The notes under the pieces: generated by a model | Database searches by the model: none | Seen by the model: only the letters and a program-made list of their open reading frames with translations | Told to the model about the DNA's origin: nothing | Part shown: positions 1 to 7,988 of the stretch, one piece after another | How the letters are laid out: each line of letters opens with the position of its first letter | How positions within the stretch are numbered: the stretch's first letter is position 1 | Made by a program: the position numbers and the translations under genes | Assembly (NCBI GenBank): GCA_934680015.1 | Contig: CAKUSP010000001.1 | Location: 274,879-338,878, forward strand | Direction of reading: 5' to 3' | From: an uncultured Bacteroidales bacterium | GTDB lineage: Bacteria; Bacteroidota; Bacteroidia; Bacteroidales; UBA932 | Length of the DNA: 64,000 nt

Positions 1-279
1 AATATTGCTGAGAATGATGTTGATAGGACAGTTTCAACGATACAATTTGCCTTCAATACCACTTTGAATATGTGGGACACTCAAATAGCAATGCTCAATG
101 CTGGAATAAATTCTGCTGATCCGCGTGGTATATTGCGACAGGGGTATGTTTTAGCTGTAGACAAGAATGGTTCAATTTTAAAGAATGTCAATGCTAAAAA
201 TAAGGGTGACGATTTTTCTGTCCGGTTTAGTGATGGATTATGGGACTGCACGATCAATGATATTAAAATAAATAAATAG
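1..279 (+). CDS. xseA: Exodeoxyribonuclease VII large subunit, C-terminal end (partial)
   Basis: This is the 3' end of a gene that enters the window already open in frame 1; no start is visible. The last residues show the XseA C-terminal signature: a helical stretch, then DPRGILRQGYVL, a short beta hairpin and the closing FSDGLWDCTI segment, which is the usual 'DP..vL.rGY.l..' to 'f.DG' ending of the family. XseA is the catalytic subunit of exonuclease VII, which degrades single-stranded DNA from both ends into oligonucleotides. The stop is followed eight bases later by the small-subunit gene, the common xseA-xseB order. About 92 residues are present, so the catalytic part lies outside the window. 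Confidence 0.88.
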   Translation, partial: NIAENDVDRTVSTIQFAFNTTLNMWDTQIAMLNAGINSADPRGILRQGYVLAVDKNGSILKNVNAKNKGDDFSVRFSDGLWDCTINDIKINK

Positions 280-286
280 AATAGTT

Positions 287-562
287 ATGACTAATCAAGA
301 GTACATCCAAAAAGTTGCAAGGTTAAAAGAGATAGAGGAAATTGTAAAAAACCCTGAATCTAGTTTAGACAAAATCGATGATCTTATCGAAGAAACGAAA
401 CAGATTGTTACGTCTTGCTATGGGTATACAAGAGGTTTGAAATCCAAGGTCGAATCACTTAATAAGGTGAACATGAATGACCTTGAAGAAGATGATGAAG
501 TATCGCAGCATCAATCGTCTAGGTATACGCCCGATGATGATCCTGACAATCTGCCTTTTTAA
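287..562 (+). CDS. xseB: Exodeoxyribonuclease VII small subunit
   Basis: The 91-residue product has the helical XseB pattern: YIQKVARLKEIEEIVKNPES, then a short turn and a second helix beginning SLDKIDDLIEETKQIV. The small subunit forms a helical bundle around the large subunit and is needed for processive single-strand degradation. It lies immediately after xseA and is surely cotranscribed. The C-terminal 25 residues are acidic and polar (DLEEDDE, then TPDDDPDNLPF) and look like a disordered tail, a little longer than the usual 75 to 80 residues of the family. The hairpin at 592-622 follows it. Confidence 0.85.
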   Translation: MTNQEYIQKVARLKEIEEIVKNPESSLDKIDDLIEETKQIVTSCYGYTRGLKSKVESLNKVNMNDLEEDDEVSQHQSSRYTPDDDPDNLPF

Positions 563-591
563 TGGTTACTTAATTACAAAGGAAAGAAAAA

Positions 592-622
592 GGGGCTTGA
601 CTAAAACTTTTTAGTCAGCCCC
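592..622 (-). terminator. Intrinsic terminator between xseB and tRNA-Asp
   Basis: GGGGCTTGACTAAAA and TTTAGTCAGCCCC form a long hairpin. On the minus strand it is followed directly by TTTTTCTTTCC, so it fits best as the terminator of the tRNA-Asp transcript. On the plus strand only a short ATTTT follows, so it may also stop xseAB transcription, though less well. Confidence 0.75.
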
Positions 623-631
623 ATTTTGGAG

Positions 632-705
632 CGGTGCGGAAGGGACTCGAACCCTCGACCTCCGGCGTGACAGGCCGGCATTCTAACCAGCTGAACTACC
701 GCACC
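632..705 (-). tRNA. tRNA-Asp (anticodon GTC)
   Basis: Read on the minus strand this is a 74-nt cloverleaf. The acceptor stem is GGTGCGG with CCGCACC, the discriminator is G, the D-arm contains AGTTCAGCTGGTTAGA, the anticodon loop is CTGTCAC giving anticodon GTC (Asp), and the T-arm is GAGGGTTCGAGTCCCTT. CCA is not encoded directly after the discriminator. The terminator at 592-622 follows on the same strand. Confidence 0.97.
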
Positions 706-1031
706 AATACTGGTTGCTTTCTACCGGAAAGCGGATGCAAAGATACGCTAAAAATTCGGTTTTGCAAATTTTTAAAGAAAAATTTCTAAAAAATTCTTCT
801 TGTTTTCGATGTCAAGGCATGGAGTCTTTTAGAGATATTGGCCCAATACTTCTAAACACGTTTTAAAACTTTCAATAAGGATGGTGAAAGTAAGGTAGTT
901 ATCAATACAAGTACCCATAGATTGCCCGTTAAAGGATTGTAGGCGGCAAGAAGTTCTCCGATAAGCCTAACCAGTACATGTTCTCGTAATCCGCCATTAA
1001 GTATTGCCAAAGGGATAAAGCCAAACAATAA

Positions 1032-1158
1032 GAAGCTGTTTTGAAATGTTTCATCTTTGTCATCAGTCGGGTACCTCCAGTATACTCCTTCTTTCAAAGT
1101 CGAAACTGTCTCGAAAAATTCTCATAACTAAATTCGATAACCATTTCAAAACAGCTTC
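1032..1158. mobile_element. MITE-like element with perfect 17-bp terminal inverted repeats
   Basis: The left end GAAGCTGTTTTGAAATG (1032-1048) and the right end CATTTCAAAACAGCTTC (1142-1158) are exact inverted repeats of 17 bp. Both ends are flanked by TAA (1029-1031 and 1159-1161), which looks like a 3-bp target duplication of the TNA kind made by some IS5-family elements. No transposase fits within 127 bp, so this is a non-autonomous miniature element. It contains one copy of the dispersed hairpin repeat (1049-1100) and ends about 14 bases before the -7 box of the downstream operon. An open frame at 852-1097 on the minus strand runs through it but is probably not a gene. The rest of 706-1203 holds nothing else recognisable. 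Confidence 0.72.
1049..1100 (-). repeat. Dispersed hairpin repeat, copy A
   Basis: On the minus strand: AAGAAGGAGTATAC, TGGAGGTACC, then GACTGATGACAAAGATGAAA. This is the same layout as the copies near 12.9, 16.4, 20.6 and 32.3 kb: a purine-rich lead, a GTGTACC-type hairpin and an ACTGATGA trailer. Here the hairpin arms are partly decayed. The copy lies inside the MITE-like element. Confidence 0.65.
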
Positions 1159-1171
1159 TAAGGATTTTTAT

Positions 1172-1179
1172 TAATTTTG
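1172..1179 (+). promoter_or_regulatory. Bacteroidetes -7 box for the orf-mnmA-mgsA operon
   Basis: TAATTTTG matches TAnnTTTG and lies 24 bases before the ATG at 1204. No clear TTTG -33 box is visible at the usual spacing, because that position falls in the right end of the MITE-like element. Confidence 0.55.
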
Positions 1180-1203
1180 CGTAGATTCGAAAGAAATAAG
1201 AAT

Positions 1204-1746
1204 ATGCCAGATACGAATTTATATGATAGTTTTGAAGCCACTCTGCAGAGCGGACTTATAAAGGTCTGTCAAAGTTATGGTTATCTTAAAGATGGACTTA
1301 TGGAAAGTCCGGATATAGAAGCTAAATGGGATGACTACATTAGAGATTATGTCTCAGATGCCGTGACTAATTTTAATGAATATCCGCAGGCAGCCCTTTC
1401 GTGGGCAGGGTTTTTAGGTATGGGCGTTGCTTATGCGTGGGATAAGGATTGGAAAGAATATGGCGATAAACCATACACTTTTTATTATGGATCACGTAAA
1501 TGGGACGATATGGATGAACATATTCTAAATGAAATTGTAAATTATCCTCAAGATCAACGGAAGAAACTTTACGATCTTATGGACAGCATGGCGACTGCAT
1601 GTCTTGGCCTGATAAGGCATCAAGGGATAGAGGCTCAAACAGCAGATGGGTTTTACTGTCTTGTTAGAGCATTCACTGTTTTTTATAGAATAGGGGCATC
1701 GTTGGAGTTGGAACGATTGGCATATAAGAAGGTATTTATATCATGA
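1204..1746 (+). CDS. Conserved hypothetical protein upstream of mnmA
   Basis: This is a soluble protein of 180 residues without signal peptide or membrane segment. I do not recognise its family. It starts MPDTNLYDSFEATLQSG and is mostly helical, with many aromatic residues, including WAGFLGMGVAYAWDKDW in the middle and a hydrophobic helix near the end. I chose the ATG at 1204 because the promoter-like TAATTTTG at 1172-1179 leaves no room for the earlier in-frame codon at 1177, and an A-rich sequence precedes 1204. Its stop overlaps the mnmA start (ATGA, 1743-1746), so the two are translationally coupled. The function is unknown; a link with tRNA modification rests on position only. Confidence 0.7.
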   Translation: MPDTNLYDSFEATLQSGLIKVCQSYGYLKDGLMESPDIEAKWDDYIRDYVSDAVTNFNEYPQAALSWAGFLGMGVAYAWDKDWKEYGDKPYTFYYGSRKWDDMDEHILNEIVNYPQDQRKKLYDLMDSMATACLGLIRHQGIEAQTADGFYCLVRAFTVFYRIGASLELERLAYKKVFIS

Positions 1747-3086
1747 AAATTTGTGTGGGATTATCAGGAGGAGTAGATTCAAGTGTGGCGGCTTTGCTAT
1801 TAAAAAGGCAGGGTTACGATGTGTTCGCTATGTTTATGCAGAATTGGCATGACACAGAAGGCACTCTGCACGGCGACTGCGAATGGGAGGAAGACAAGTT
1901 CGTGGCAGAAATGGTGGCAAGGAAGATTGGCATACCATTTTATTTTGTGGATCTTAGCGCTCAGTATCGGCAGCGTGTCGTGGATTATATGTTTAGTGAA
2001 TATGAAGCTGGGCGTACCCCTAATCCGGATGTACTATGTAACCGTGAAATTAAGTTCGATGCCTTTTTTCAAGCGGCGAAAAAGCTTGGGGCTACACATG
2101 TGGCGACTGGTCACTACTGCCGTAAACGCGAGAATCAGGATGGTACTTTCAGCCTTTTGGAGGGAGTGGATCCTGAAAAAGATCAGAGTTATTTTTTATG
2201 CCAATTATCCCAGACACAATTGGCTGCGGCGCTTTTCCCTATAGGGGATTTGTGTAAAGACCAGGTTCGACAGATAGCCCTTGAGGCGGATTTGCCATCT
2301 GCTAAGAAGAAGGACTCACAAGGCATTTGCTTCGTGGGAAAAGTGGATTTGCCTGTCTTTTTGCAACAGAAACTGAAAAGTGTACAAGGTGATATCATAG
2401 AAGTTTTCGATAATTTCTATGAAGACAACTACCTCTTTCAAGAGCAGTGCAGTGAACTGGCGGAGGTGAAGATGCTTTTGGCCAATGCTCATCCAGATCT
2501 TATCTCGGATGAAAGTCTTGAGTTATTGAGTCGTCCTATTACTTATGAAAGTATAGTTTTCGAGACGGAAACCTATAGAAGTGGTCATAAACATATAAAG
2601 AAAACCAGGAATAAGGCTAATCCATGGGGTGTTGTCGCTGGAACACATGATGGCGCACAGTTTTTTACCTTAGGTCAGCGAAAAGGACTTAGAGTTGGTG
2701 GTCATGCTGAAGCTTTATTCGTGATAGGAACTGATGTACAGGCTAATAAAGTTTATGTCGGTGAGGGTGAACATCATAAGGGACTTTATCGGAGCGTGAT
2801 GCGCTTGTCTTTGGAGGATTTGCATTATATACGCCCTTGTTTTGAACTTTCTGAAGGGCAGGTAGAAAGAGCTCGCGTACGTATTAGGTATAGACAACCT
2901 TTACAAAATGCTACCTTACTTAGACGTAAATCAGCTCTTTATGTGATTTTTGATGAGCCTCAGCGCAGTATTACCCCAGGCCAATTCGCTGCTGTCTATT
3001 TAAGTGAACAGGCAGCTGGGAAGAGTTCTACGGATCCGCAAGATGTTCAGGCGCCTGAATTAATGCTTTCATCTGTAATCGAGTAG
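1743..3086 (+). CDS. mnmA: tRNA-specific 2-thiouridylase MnmA
   Basis: MnmA activates U34 of Lys, Glu and Gln tRNAs with ATP and inserts sulfur passed from a persulfide relay, giving 2-thiouridine. The PP-loop SGGVDSS is at residues 8-14. The two catalytic cysteines are visible as NPDVLCN (C99) and GICFVG (C196), and TATGHYC-type and EKDQSYFL motifs lie between them. The C-terminal part has FFTLGQRKGLRVGG and the closing beta barrel. At 447 residues it is about 80 longer than typical MnmA. The extra length is an insertion of roughly residues 222-294, rich in charged residues, which some Bacteroidetes homologues also carry. The ATG overlaps the stop of the preceding gene. Confidence 0.95.
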   Translation: MKICVGLSGGVDSSVAALLLKRQGYDVFAMFMQNWHDTEGTLHGDCEWEEDKFVAEMVARKIGIPFYFVDLSAQYRQRVVDYMFSEYEAGRTPNPDVLCNREIKFDAFFQAAKKLGATHVATGHYCRKRENQDGTFSLLEGVDPEKDQSYFLCQLSQTQLAAALFPIGDLCKDQVRQIALEADLPSAKKKDSQGICFVGKVDLPVFLQQKLKSVQGDIIEVFDNFYEDNYLFQEQCSELAEVKMLLANAHPDLISDESLELLSRPITYESIVFETETYRSGHKHIKKTRNKANPWGVVAGTHDGAQFFTLGQRKGLRVGGHAEALFVIGTDVQANKVYVGEGEHHKGLYRSVMRLSLEDLHYIRPCFELSEGQVERARVRIRYRQPLQNATLLRRKSALYVIFDEPQRSITPGQFAAVYLSEQAAGKSSTDPQDVQAPELMLSSVIE

Positions 3087-3105
3087 TTTTATAAAATATA
3101 ATAAT

Positions 3106-3579
3106 ATGAAGGAATTAAATATAGCGCTGGTGGCGCATGATGGAAGAAAAGAAGAACTTCTATCTTGGGTGAAGTTCAATGCTGATACTTTGAAAAAGCA
3201 TAATCTATTTGCGACCGGTACTACAGGACGACTTATTGAAGAGTTGGTGGTCGATGTAGATGGAAAGCCAGAGTATCCTTTTAGAGGGAAGGTGACAAAA
3301 CTTCTTTCAGGTCCACTAGGAGGCGATCAGCAGATAGGCTCTCTAATCGCTGAACAGAAGATAGGAATGCTTATATTTTTCTGTGATAATCTTATCGTGC
3401 AGGGACATCAGAATGATGTGTCAGCGCTTTCGCGTCTGGCAGCCTTGTATAATATAGCTTTCGCTATGAATCGCACGACGGCAGATATGCTATTGACTTC
3501 ACCTCTTCTGGATGATCCTAAGTATTCTATTGTGCTTCCAGAATGCATTGAAAACTACGCACATAGAAAATTGAAGTAG
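3106..3579 (+). CDS. mgsA: Methylglyoxal synthase
   Basis: The enzyme converts dihydroxyacetone phosphate to methylglyoxal and phosphate, a bypass of lower glycolysis that relieves sugar-phosphate stress. The sequence has the full MgsA pattern: IALVAHDGRKEELLSWVK at the start, FATGTTGRLIEE (phosphate-binding), LLSGPLGGDQQIGSLIAE with the catalytic aspartate, a FFCDNL segment, and NRTTADMLLTSPLL near the C-terminus. At 157 residues it has normal length with a short tail. It follows mnmA by 19 bases, so it is probably in the same transcript, although the two functions are unrelated. Confidence 0.95.
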   Translation: MKELNIALVAHDGRKEELLSWVKFNADTLKKHNLFATGTTGRLIEELVVDVDGKPEYPFRGKVTKLLSGPLGGDQQIGSLIAEQKIGMLIFFCDNLIVQGHQNDVSALSRLAALYNIAFAMNRTTADMLLTSPLLDDPKYSIVLPECIENYAHRKLK

Positions 3580-3659
3580 TTAATAAGCCTTCGAGAGAAA
3601 TTTGATGTAGTCTGTTCATTTACGATTCAATCAGATTCTAGTTAATTAAGAATAAAGGG

Positions 3660-4859
3660 ATGAAATCCATTAGAGAAATATATAGAATAGGGAAGGGGCC
3701 GTCAAGTAGTCATACTATGGGTCCCCATCAGGCATCCAAAATTTATTTGGCACATCATAGCGATGCGCATAGATTTCATGTGAAGTTATATGGATCTCTG
3801 GCTGCAACGGGGAAAGGGCACCTAACTGATGTGGCCATTAACGATGTGCTTTCTCCAGTGGGCCCTGTGGAAATCGAGTGGCTACCTAAAATATTTCTTC
3901 CTGCTCATCCTAATGCTATGAGTATAGCCACAGTTGAAGACGATGGAACTCTTCGTGACGAATGGACTTTTTATAGCATAGGTGGCGGAGCGATACGTTG
4001 TGAACAACTCCCATCTGTTGAAACTCCAGATATCTATCCATTGAACACTATGACTGAACTTCTAGAGTGGTGTAATAGAAATGGAAAAGCTTATTGGGAG
4101 TATGTTGAAGAGATAGAAGATGGTGATATAAATAATTATCTTGCAGATGTATGGGAGAGTATGCAGGCCTCCATCGAAAGGGGACTTGATCGAGAAGGCG
4201 TCTTGCCAGGCCCACTGCATCTACGTCGTAAAGCAGCCTCGTATTTTATTAGGGCCGAAGGTTATAAAGATGTGCTTCGCACCAGAGGTCTTATATTCGC
4301 GTATGCATTGGCAGTGAGTGAAGAGAATGCTTCTGGTGGCACAATAGTTACTGCTCCCACATGCGGTTCATGTGGAGTCTTGCCGAGTGTGCTGTATCAT
4401 CTTAAAAAGGTGTATGATTTCAGTGATAATCGTATTATACGCTCTCTTGCTACGGCTGCTCTTGTGGGAAATGTTGTAAAGACCAATGCTTCCATCTCTG
4501 GTGCTGAGGTAGGATGTCAAGGGGAAGTAGGCGTAGCGTGTGCTATGACTGCTGCAGCTGCTAATCAGTTAATGGGTGGAACCCCTGCTCAGATAGAATA
4601 TGCTGCTGAAATGGGCCTTGAACATCATCTTGGAATGACATGCGACCCTGTATGCGGCCTTGTTCAAATTCCTTGCATAGAGCGTAATGCCTATGCTGCA
4701 GCCCGTGCTCTTGATGCCAATATTTATGCTTCCTATACGGATGGACTTCATCGTGTGTCCTTTGATCAGGTAGTTAGTGTGATGAAACAGACAGGAAAAG
4801 ATCTGCCGTCCCTTTATAAGGAGACGGCAGAAGGTGGACTTTCAAAAATCTGGAAGTAA
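3660..4859 (+). CDS. sdaA: L-serine ammonia-lyase, iron-sulfur, single chain
   Basis: This enzyme deaminates L-serine to pyruvate using an oxygen-sensitive [4Fe-4S] cluster. The N-terminus has the SdaAB motif GKGPSSSHTMGP. The catalytic alpha part has TAPTCGSCGVLPSVLYHLKK, GCQGEVGVACAMTAAA and GMTCDPVCGLVQIPCIERN, which supply the cluster cysteines. The alpha and beta parts are fused in one chain of 399 residues, as is usual in Bacteroidetes. The ATG at 3660 follows AATAAAGGG, an acceptable binding site. It is 80 bases after mgsA and may have its own promoter. It converges on the lipoprotein gene that ends at 4863. Confidence 0.94.
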   Translation: MKSIREIYRIGKGPSSSHTMGPHQASKIYLAHHSDAHRFHVKLYGSLAATGKGHLTDVAINDVLSPVGPVEIEWLPKIFLPAHPNAMSIATVEDDGTLRDEWTFYSIGGGAIRCEQLPSVETPDIYPLNTMTELLEWCNRNGKAYWEYVEEIEDGDINNYLADVWESMQASIERGLDREGVLPGPLHLRRKAASYFIRAEGYKDVLRTRGLIFAYALAVSEENASGGTIVTAPTCGSCGVLPSVLYHLKKVYDFSDNRIIRSLATAALVGNVVKTNASISGAEVGCQGEVGVACAMTAAAANQLMGGTPAQIEYAAEMGLEHHLGMTCDPVCGLVQIPCIERNAYAAARALDANIYASYTDGLHRVSFDQVVSVMKQTGKDLPSLYKETAEGGLSKIWK

Positions 4860-4862
4860 ATA

Positions 4863-6677
4863 TTATTCGGCTTCTTTTATAGTAAATACCATAGTGTTCA
4901 GGTATTTGACATCTGTCCCTGTTACTCCTATAGCATAACCTGTAACGGTGATTTTCTTGTTTTCGAAGTCTTTAACGCCTAGGTCATTGTTAGGATATGC
5001 AATATATCCCATAACATCAGTTCCTTCAACGGCTATGTTATGGTGCCATTGATAGTATTGGTCGCGGCTTGCTGTCATATCTCCTGTGTATGTGATGAAT
5101 TTGATACAAGGATCCTGAACATATGTATCGAAATCAGCAGCCTTGAACTCTACTGGCTCAGGGTCTGTAACTGTGGTGGTTCCAGTTTTTGTTACGACTG
5201 AGCTTTCCCCGAACTGTTTCATTCCACCATATGTGGTGGTAACACCTTCAAGAGTAATGACATCTCCCTTTGATAGGCCATGCTTTTTCTTGAATGTGAG
5301 GATAATCCCTGTGTCGTCCTTTACAAGGAAGCCTTTATAGTGTGTACCTATGACTGTGCCTTGTATTTTATAGGTTTCCTGTAGAGGAGAGTTCAAAACT
5401 TCTTCGATAGTGCTGAATTTGACTTCTTCTTCCTTTCCGAACTCTATCAATTCACCACCTTCGCCTTCGGTAAGAAGTACATCGTCAAGTCTATTTACAC
5501 TGCTTATTTTAGCGACAAACTTGATGTAGAGATTGTTGGTGCCTTCTGGCAAAGTAAAGTTTGCAGTGGCTAGTCTCCAGTTTCCAGCTACATCTTCCAC
5601 TCCTGAGAAATCGTAGTCGAGAGCTTGTGACCAAGTCTGACCATCCGCTGAGAGTCTAACCTCGAAATCTGGACGTATGAAAGTGTTGGTGCCACCTTGA
5701 GAGTAGCGCTGTGCTCCGAATTGTAGCTTAAGATTTCGTGAATTAACAGCTATGTTCTCTATAGTGAAGTAGTTAGGCGCTGTGCTGAAGAATATGTTGT
5801 TTTTTCCTGAGCCGTCATATTCAGAAAGATATCCTTTAGATGACTGGTTTGTGCGTGCTGACATGCTTTTGAATGAATAAGTTACACTTGAAGCACCACT
5901 TCCTTTTTCATTTTTCCAACCATCGAACTGGTCAAGGTAGGGCCATGAGCCTCCATCGCCATATGTCTGAGTGGCAAGATCTTTATCGAATGTGTTGTAG
6001 TATATTGCTCCTTGAGGCACATCTTCTTCATATACTCCGTGGTCTTCCACATTGACGGGAATGGTGTAAAGATAAGATTTATACGCTCCGAATGCCCATC
6101 CGGTTATGGTTACATTGTGTCCGGCATAGGCTTTTTTGAACTCATCGCTCATGTAGTCGAGGCTTCCAGTATAAGAAGTCTTTTCAAGTTCTACATTTGT
6201 ATAGTTGCCTGAAAGAAGAATAGTACCAGTATAACTTACATATTCTATTTTAGGGTCTTTCATGTAGCTATCTATATCTTCTACAGAAAGAGTACGACTT
6301 TGAGGATATGTAACTTCCTTTTCACCAGTCTTTTCAAGAGAGCATCCAGAGCCGAACTGAAGAAGTCCGTTTCTAGTAGCTGTAGATCCACTTACGGTCA
6401 CTATATCACCAGCTTTAAGTCCATGAGGCTCACCATAAAAGGCATAAATGTGTTCGCCGTCTTGTTCCAAAAGCACTCCATTTGTGTTAGCTCCGACTAT
6501 TAAGGCTCCTTTGATTTCAAAGTTTGAACCTACTTCTGCGGCAAGCACATCTTTGATGGTAGGACCTTGATCCGAGGGTGTGTCTGGTTTTTCGGGGTTA
6601 ACAGTTTTCTCGTTACAGGAAACGAGCATCAGGCAGATCGATGCTGCCCAAGTCAAGAATTTAAAAGTTTTTCTCAT
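4863..6677 (-). CDS. Large lipoprotein with two OB-like repeats and a central jelly-roll
   Basis: The product is a surface or periplasmic lipoprotein of about 604 residues. The signal peptide ends LMLVSC, with cysteine as the lipidated residue, followed by a proline/threonine-rich linker. Two similar modules flank the middle: one begins TIKDVLAAEVGSNFEIKG and the other TIEEVLNSPLQETYKIQG. Each continues with a G-x-L/F, 'GDIVTVSGSTA' or 'GDVITLEGVTT' pattern and a 'YTG' strand, as in the OB-fold-like domains of Bacteroidetes exonuclease/endonuclease-associated lipoproteins. Between them is a region with YYNTFDKD and ENIAVNSRNLKLQFGAQ that looks like a jelly-roll binding domain. The start is the ATG at 6677; the upstream GTG at 6698 is closer to the -7 box and less likely. 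The ligand is unknown. Confidence 0.75.
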   Translation of the reverse strand: MRKTFKFLTWAASICLMLVSCNEKTVNPEKPDTPSDQGPTIKDVLAAEVGSNFEIKGALIVGANTNGVLLEQDGEHIYAFYGEPHGLKAGDIVTVSGSTATRNGLLQFGSGCSLEKTGEKEVTYPQSRTLSVEDIDSYMKDPKIEYVSYTGTILLSGNYTNVELEKTSYTGSLDYMSDEFKKAYAGHNVTITGWAFGAYKSYLYTIPVNVEDHGVYEEDVPQGAIYYNTFDKDLATQTYGDGGSWPYLDQFDGWKNEKGSGASSVTYSFKSMSARTNQSSKGYLSEYDGSGKNNIFFSTAPNYFTIENIAVNSRNLKLQFGAQRYSQGGTNTFIRPDFEVRLSADGQTWSQALDYDFSGVEDVAGNWRLATANFTLPEGTNNLYIKFVAKISSVNRLDDVLLTEGEGGELIEFGKEEEVKFSTIEEVLNSPLQETYKIQGTVIGTHYKGFLVKDDTGIILTFKKKHGLSKGDVITLEGVTTTYGGMKQFGESSVVTKTGTTTVTDPEPVEFKAADFDTYVQDPCIKFITYTGDMTASRDQYYQWHHNIAVEGTDVMGYIAYPNNDLGVKDFENKKITVTGYAIGVTGTDVKYLNTMVFTIKEAE

Positions 6678-6711
6678 ATTTTTAAGATAAAAGTGCACTA
6701 CTAACCGCGCG

Positions 6712-6719
6712 CAAAGGTA
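6712..6719 (-). promoter_or_regulatory. -7 box of the 604-residue lipoprotein gene
   Basis: On the minus strand the sequence reads TACCTTTG, matching TAnnTTTG, 35 bases before the ATG at 6677. Confidence 0.6.
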
Positions 6720-6763
6720 AGAAAATCTTTTTATCTTTATGGAGTCATTTAGAGAAATATTTA

Positions 6764-7885
6764 ATGAAAAAACAGCAAATAATCACCGTCGGACGGGATT
6801 TTGATACTATTTATTTAGGTATAAAAGAGTTCCGGCCACAGGAAATACATCTTCTGGTAACGAAAGAAAGCCAGCCACTTTGTGCTCCATTAGTTTCACT
6901 GATAAAAGACAAGTTGGAAGTCAGGGAATACTTGGTAGAACCTTATGATGTTGAAAGTATTTCGCGGTTATGCGAAATTATATTGGCCGAAAATAAGGGA
7001 GATGAGTTTATTTTTAACCTATCGGAAGGTACGAAGATTATGGCTCTATCTGCTGGTAAGGTAGCGCGAGAACATGGGTGCAGGGCTATTTATATTACGC
7101 AGGATGGGTACTGGATTGACACTATAGATTATGTCCGTAAACCGCTTAAAAGTTCTATAAGTAATGAGGATTATTTGCGGCTTTATGGCGGTAGCGTACG
7201 AGAGTTTGAAGATGTGGCGGCGCTAAAAAGTCTTGATGTGAACGCAGCTTATTATGTTAAGAAATTCATTGAAAGATACTATGACATATATCGGATGGCT
7301 AAATCGTGGTTCCGACGACTCGATCTTCCTAAGTGTGGAAATTATTATTTTAAGGGGCGACTACCTAATGGTTGCGAAATCGAAACGCAGAGTGGCACTT
7401 TGAGCATTTATCGCGGGTTTGAGGTCTTTTTTGATTCTGCATGCCGAAGATGCTGTGAGTTAATGTTTCTAGGGCGATGGTGGGAAGTGGTAGTGGCAGA
7501 TGTAGTGGCAGATTGGCATAGAGAACAGGATAAGAAAGGAGCGATTTGGCACGATGTCATCTTTAATGAGCAAAGTGGCAATGCTGTTAAAAATGAGGTG
7601 GATCTGCTAGTTAATGATAAGCAGCGTCTATTGCTGATAGAATGCAAGTCTGGAGAGGTCTTATCATCGGATGTGTTCAAAATGGACAGCGTCCGTCGTA
7701 CTTACGCTGGTAATAATTCTAAGGCATTGCTAGTAAGTTATCTTCCTTTGCCATTATCGATAAAAGAAAAGTGTAGAGACTTAGGCATCTATTATTTCGC
7801 TCCAGAATATATGGCGGAACGCTCTAAGCATATAGAAAAACTACCTCAATGGCTGGATAATATCGTGAAGATGCACGAATTATAG
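6764..7885 (+). CDS. CARF-domain nuclease of the Card1/Can2 (DUF1887) type
   Basis: The first 130 residues form a Rossmann-like CARF sensor: IITVGRD at the start and NLSEGTKIMALSAG at about 85-98, the position of the ligand-binding 'N-GTK-M' motif in Card1/Can2. The C-terminal third is a PD-(D/E)xK nuclease with GRWWE (237-241), NEVDLLV (D280) and LLIECKSG (E293, K295), so all catalytic residues are present. In type III CRISPR systems this architecture binds cyclic tetra-adenylate and then cuts single-stranded DNA or RNA without sequence choice. At 373 residues it is full length. There is no cas10, csm/cmr, other cas gene or repeat array here; it stands alone between a lipoprotein gene (divergent) and pyrG (convergent). 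The signal it answers to is therefore open. Confidence 0.85.
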   Translation: MKKQQIITVGRDFDTIYLGIKEFRPQEIHLLVTKESQPLCAPLVSLIKDKLEVREYLVEPYDVESISRLCEIILAENKGDEFIFNLSEGTKIMALSAGKVAREHGCRAIYITQDGYWIDTIDYVRKPLKSSISNEDYLRLYGGSVREFEDVAALKSLDVNAAYYVKKFIERYYDIYRMAKSWFRRLDLPKCGNYYFKGRLPNGCEIETQSGTLSIYRGFEVFFDSACRRCCELMFLGRWWEVVVADVVADWHREQDKKGAIWHDVIFNEQSGNAVKNEVDLLVNDKQRLLLIECKSGEVLSSDVFKMDSVRRTYAGNNSKALLVSYLPLPLSIKEKCRDLGIYYFAPEYMAERSKHIEKLPQWLDNIVKMHEL

Positions 7886-7988
7886 CATTGTCACAAATTA
7901 ATACGCCCTCAATGTCATTATACCATAAGTACCCTGCACCATTTTAGAAAATCTTTCTGAAATGACTGAAAAGGACCATGAAACAGCT

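Noticed and set aside
852..1097. 81-codon minus-strand frame between tRNA-Asp and the operon
   Set aside because: Its 5' part is the hairpin repeat inside the MITE-like element, and it has no promoter or known family; it is most likely chance.
7408..7680. 90-codon minus-strand frame inside the CARF-nuclease gene
   Set aside because: It is antisense to conserved nuclease motifs and has no start signals.
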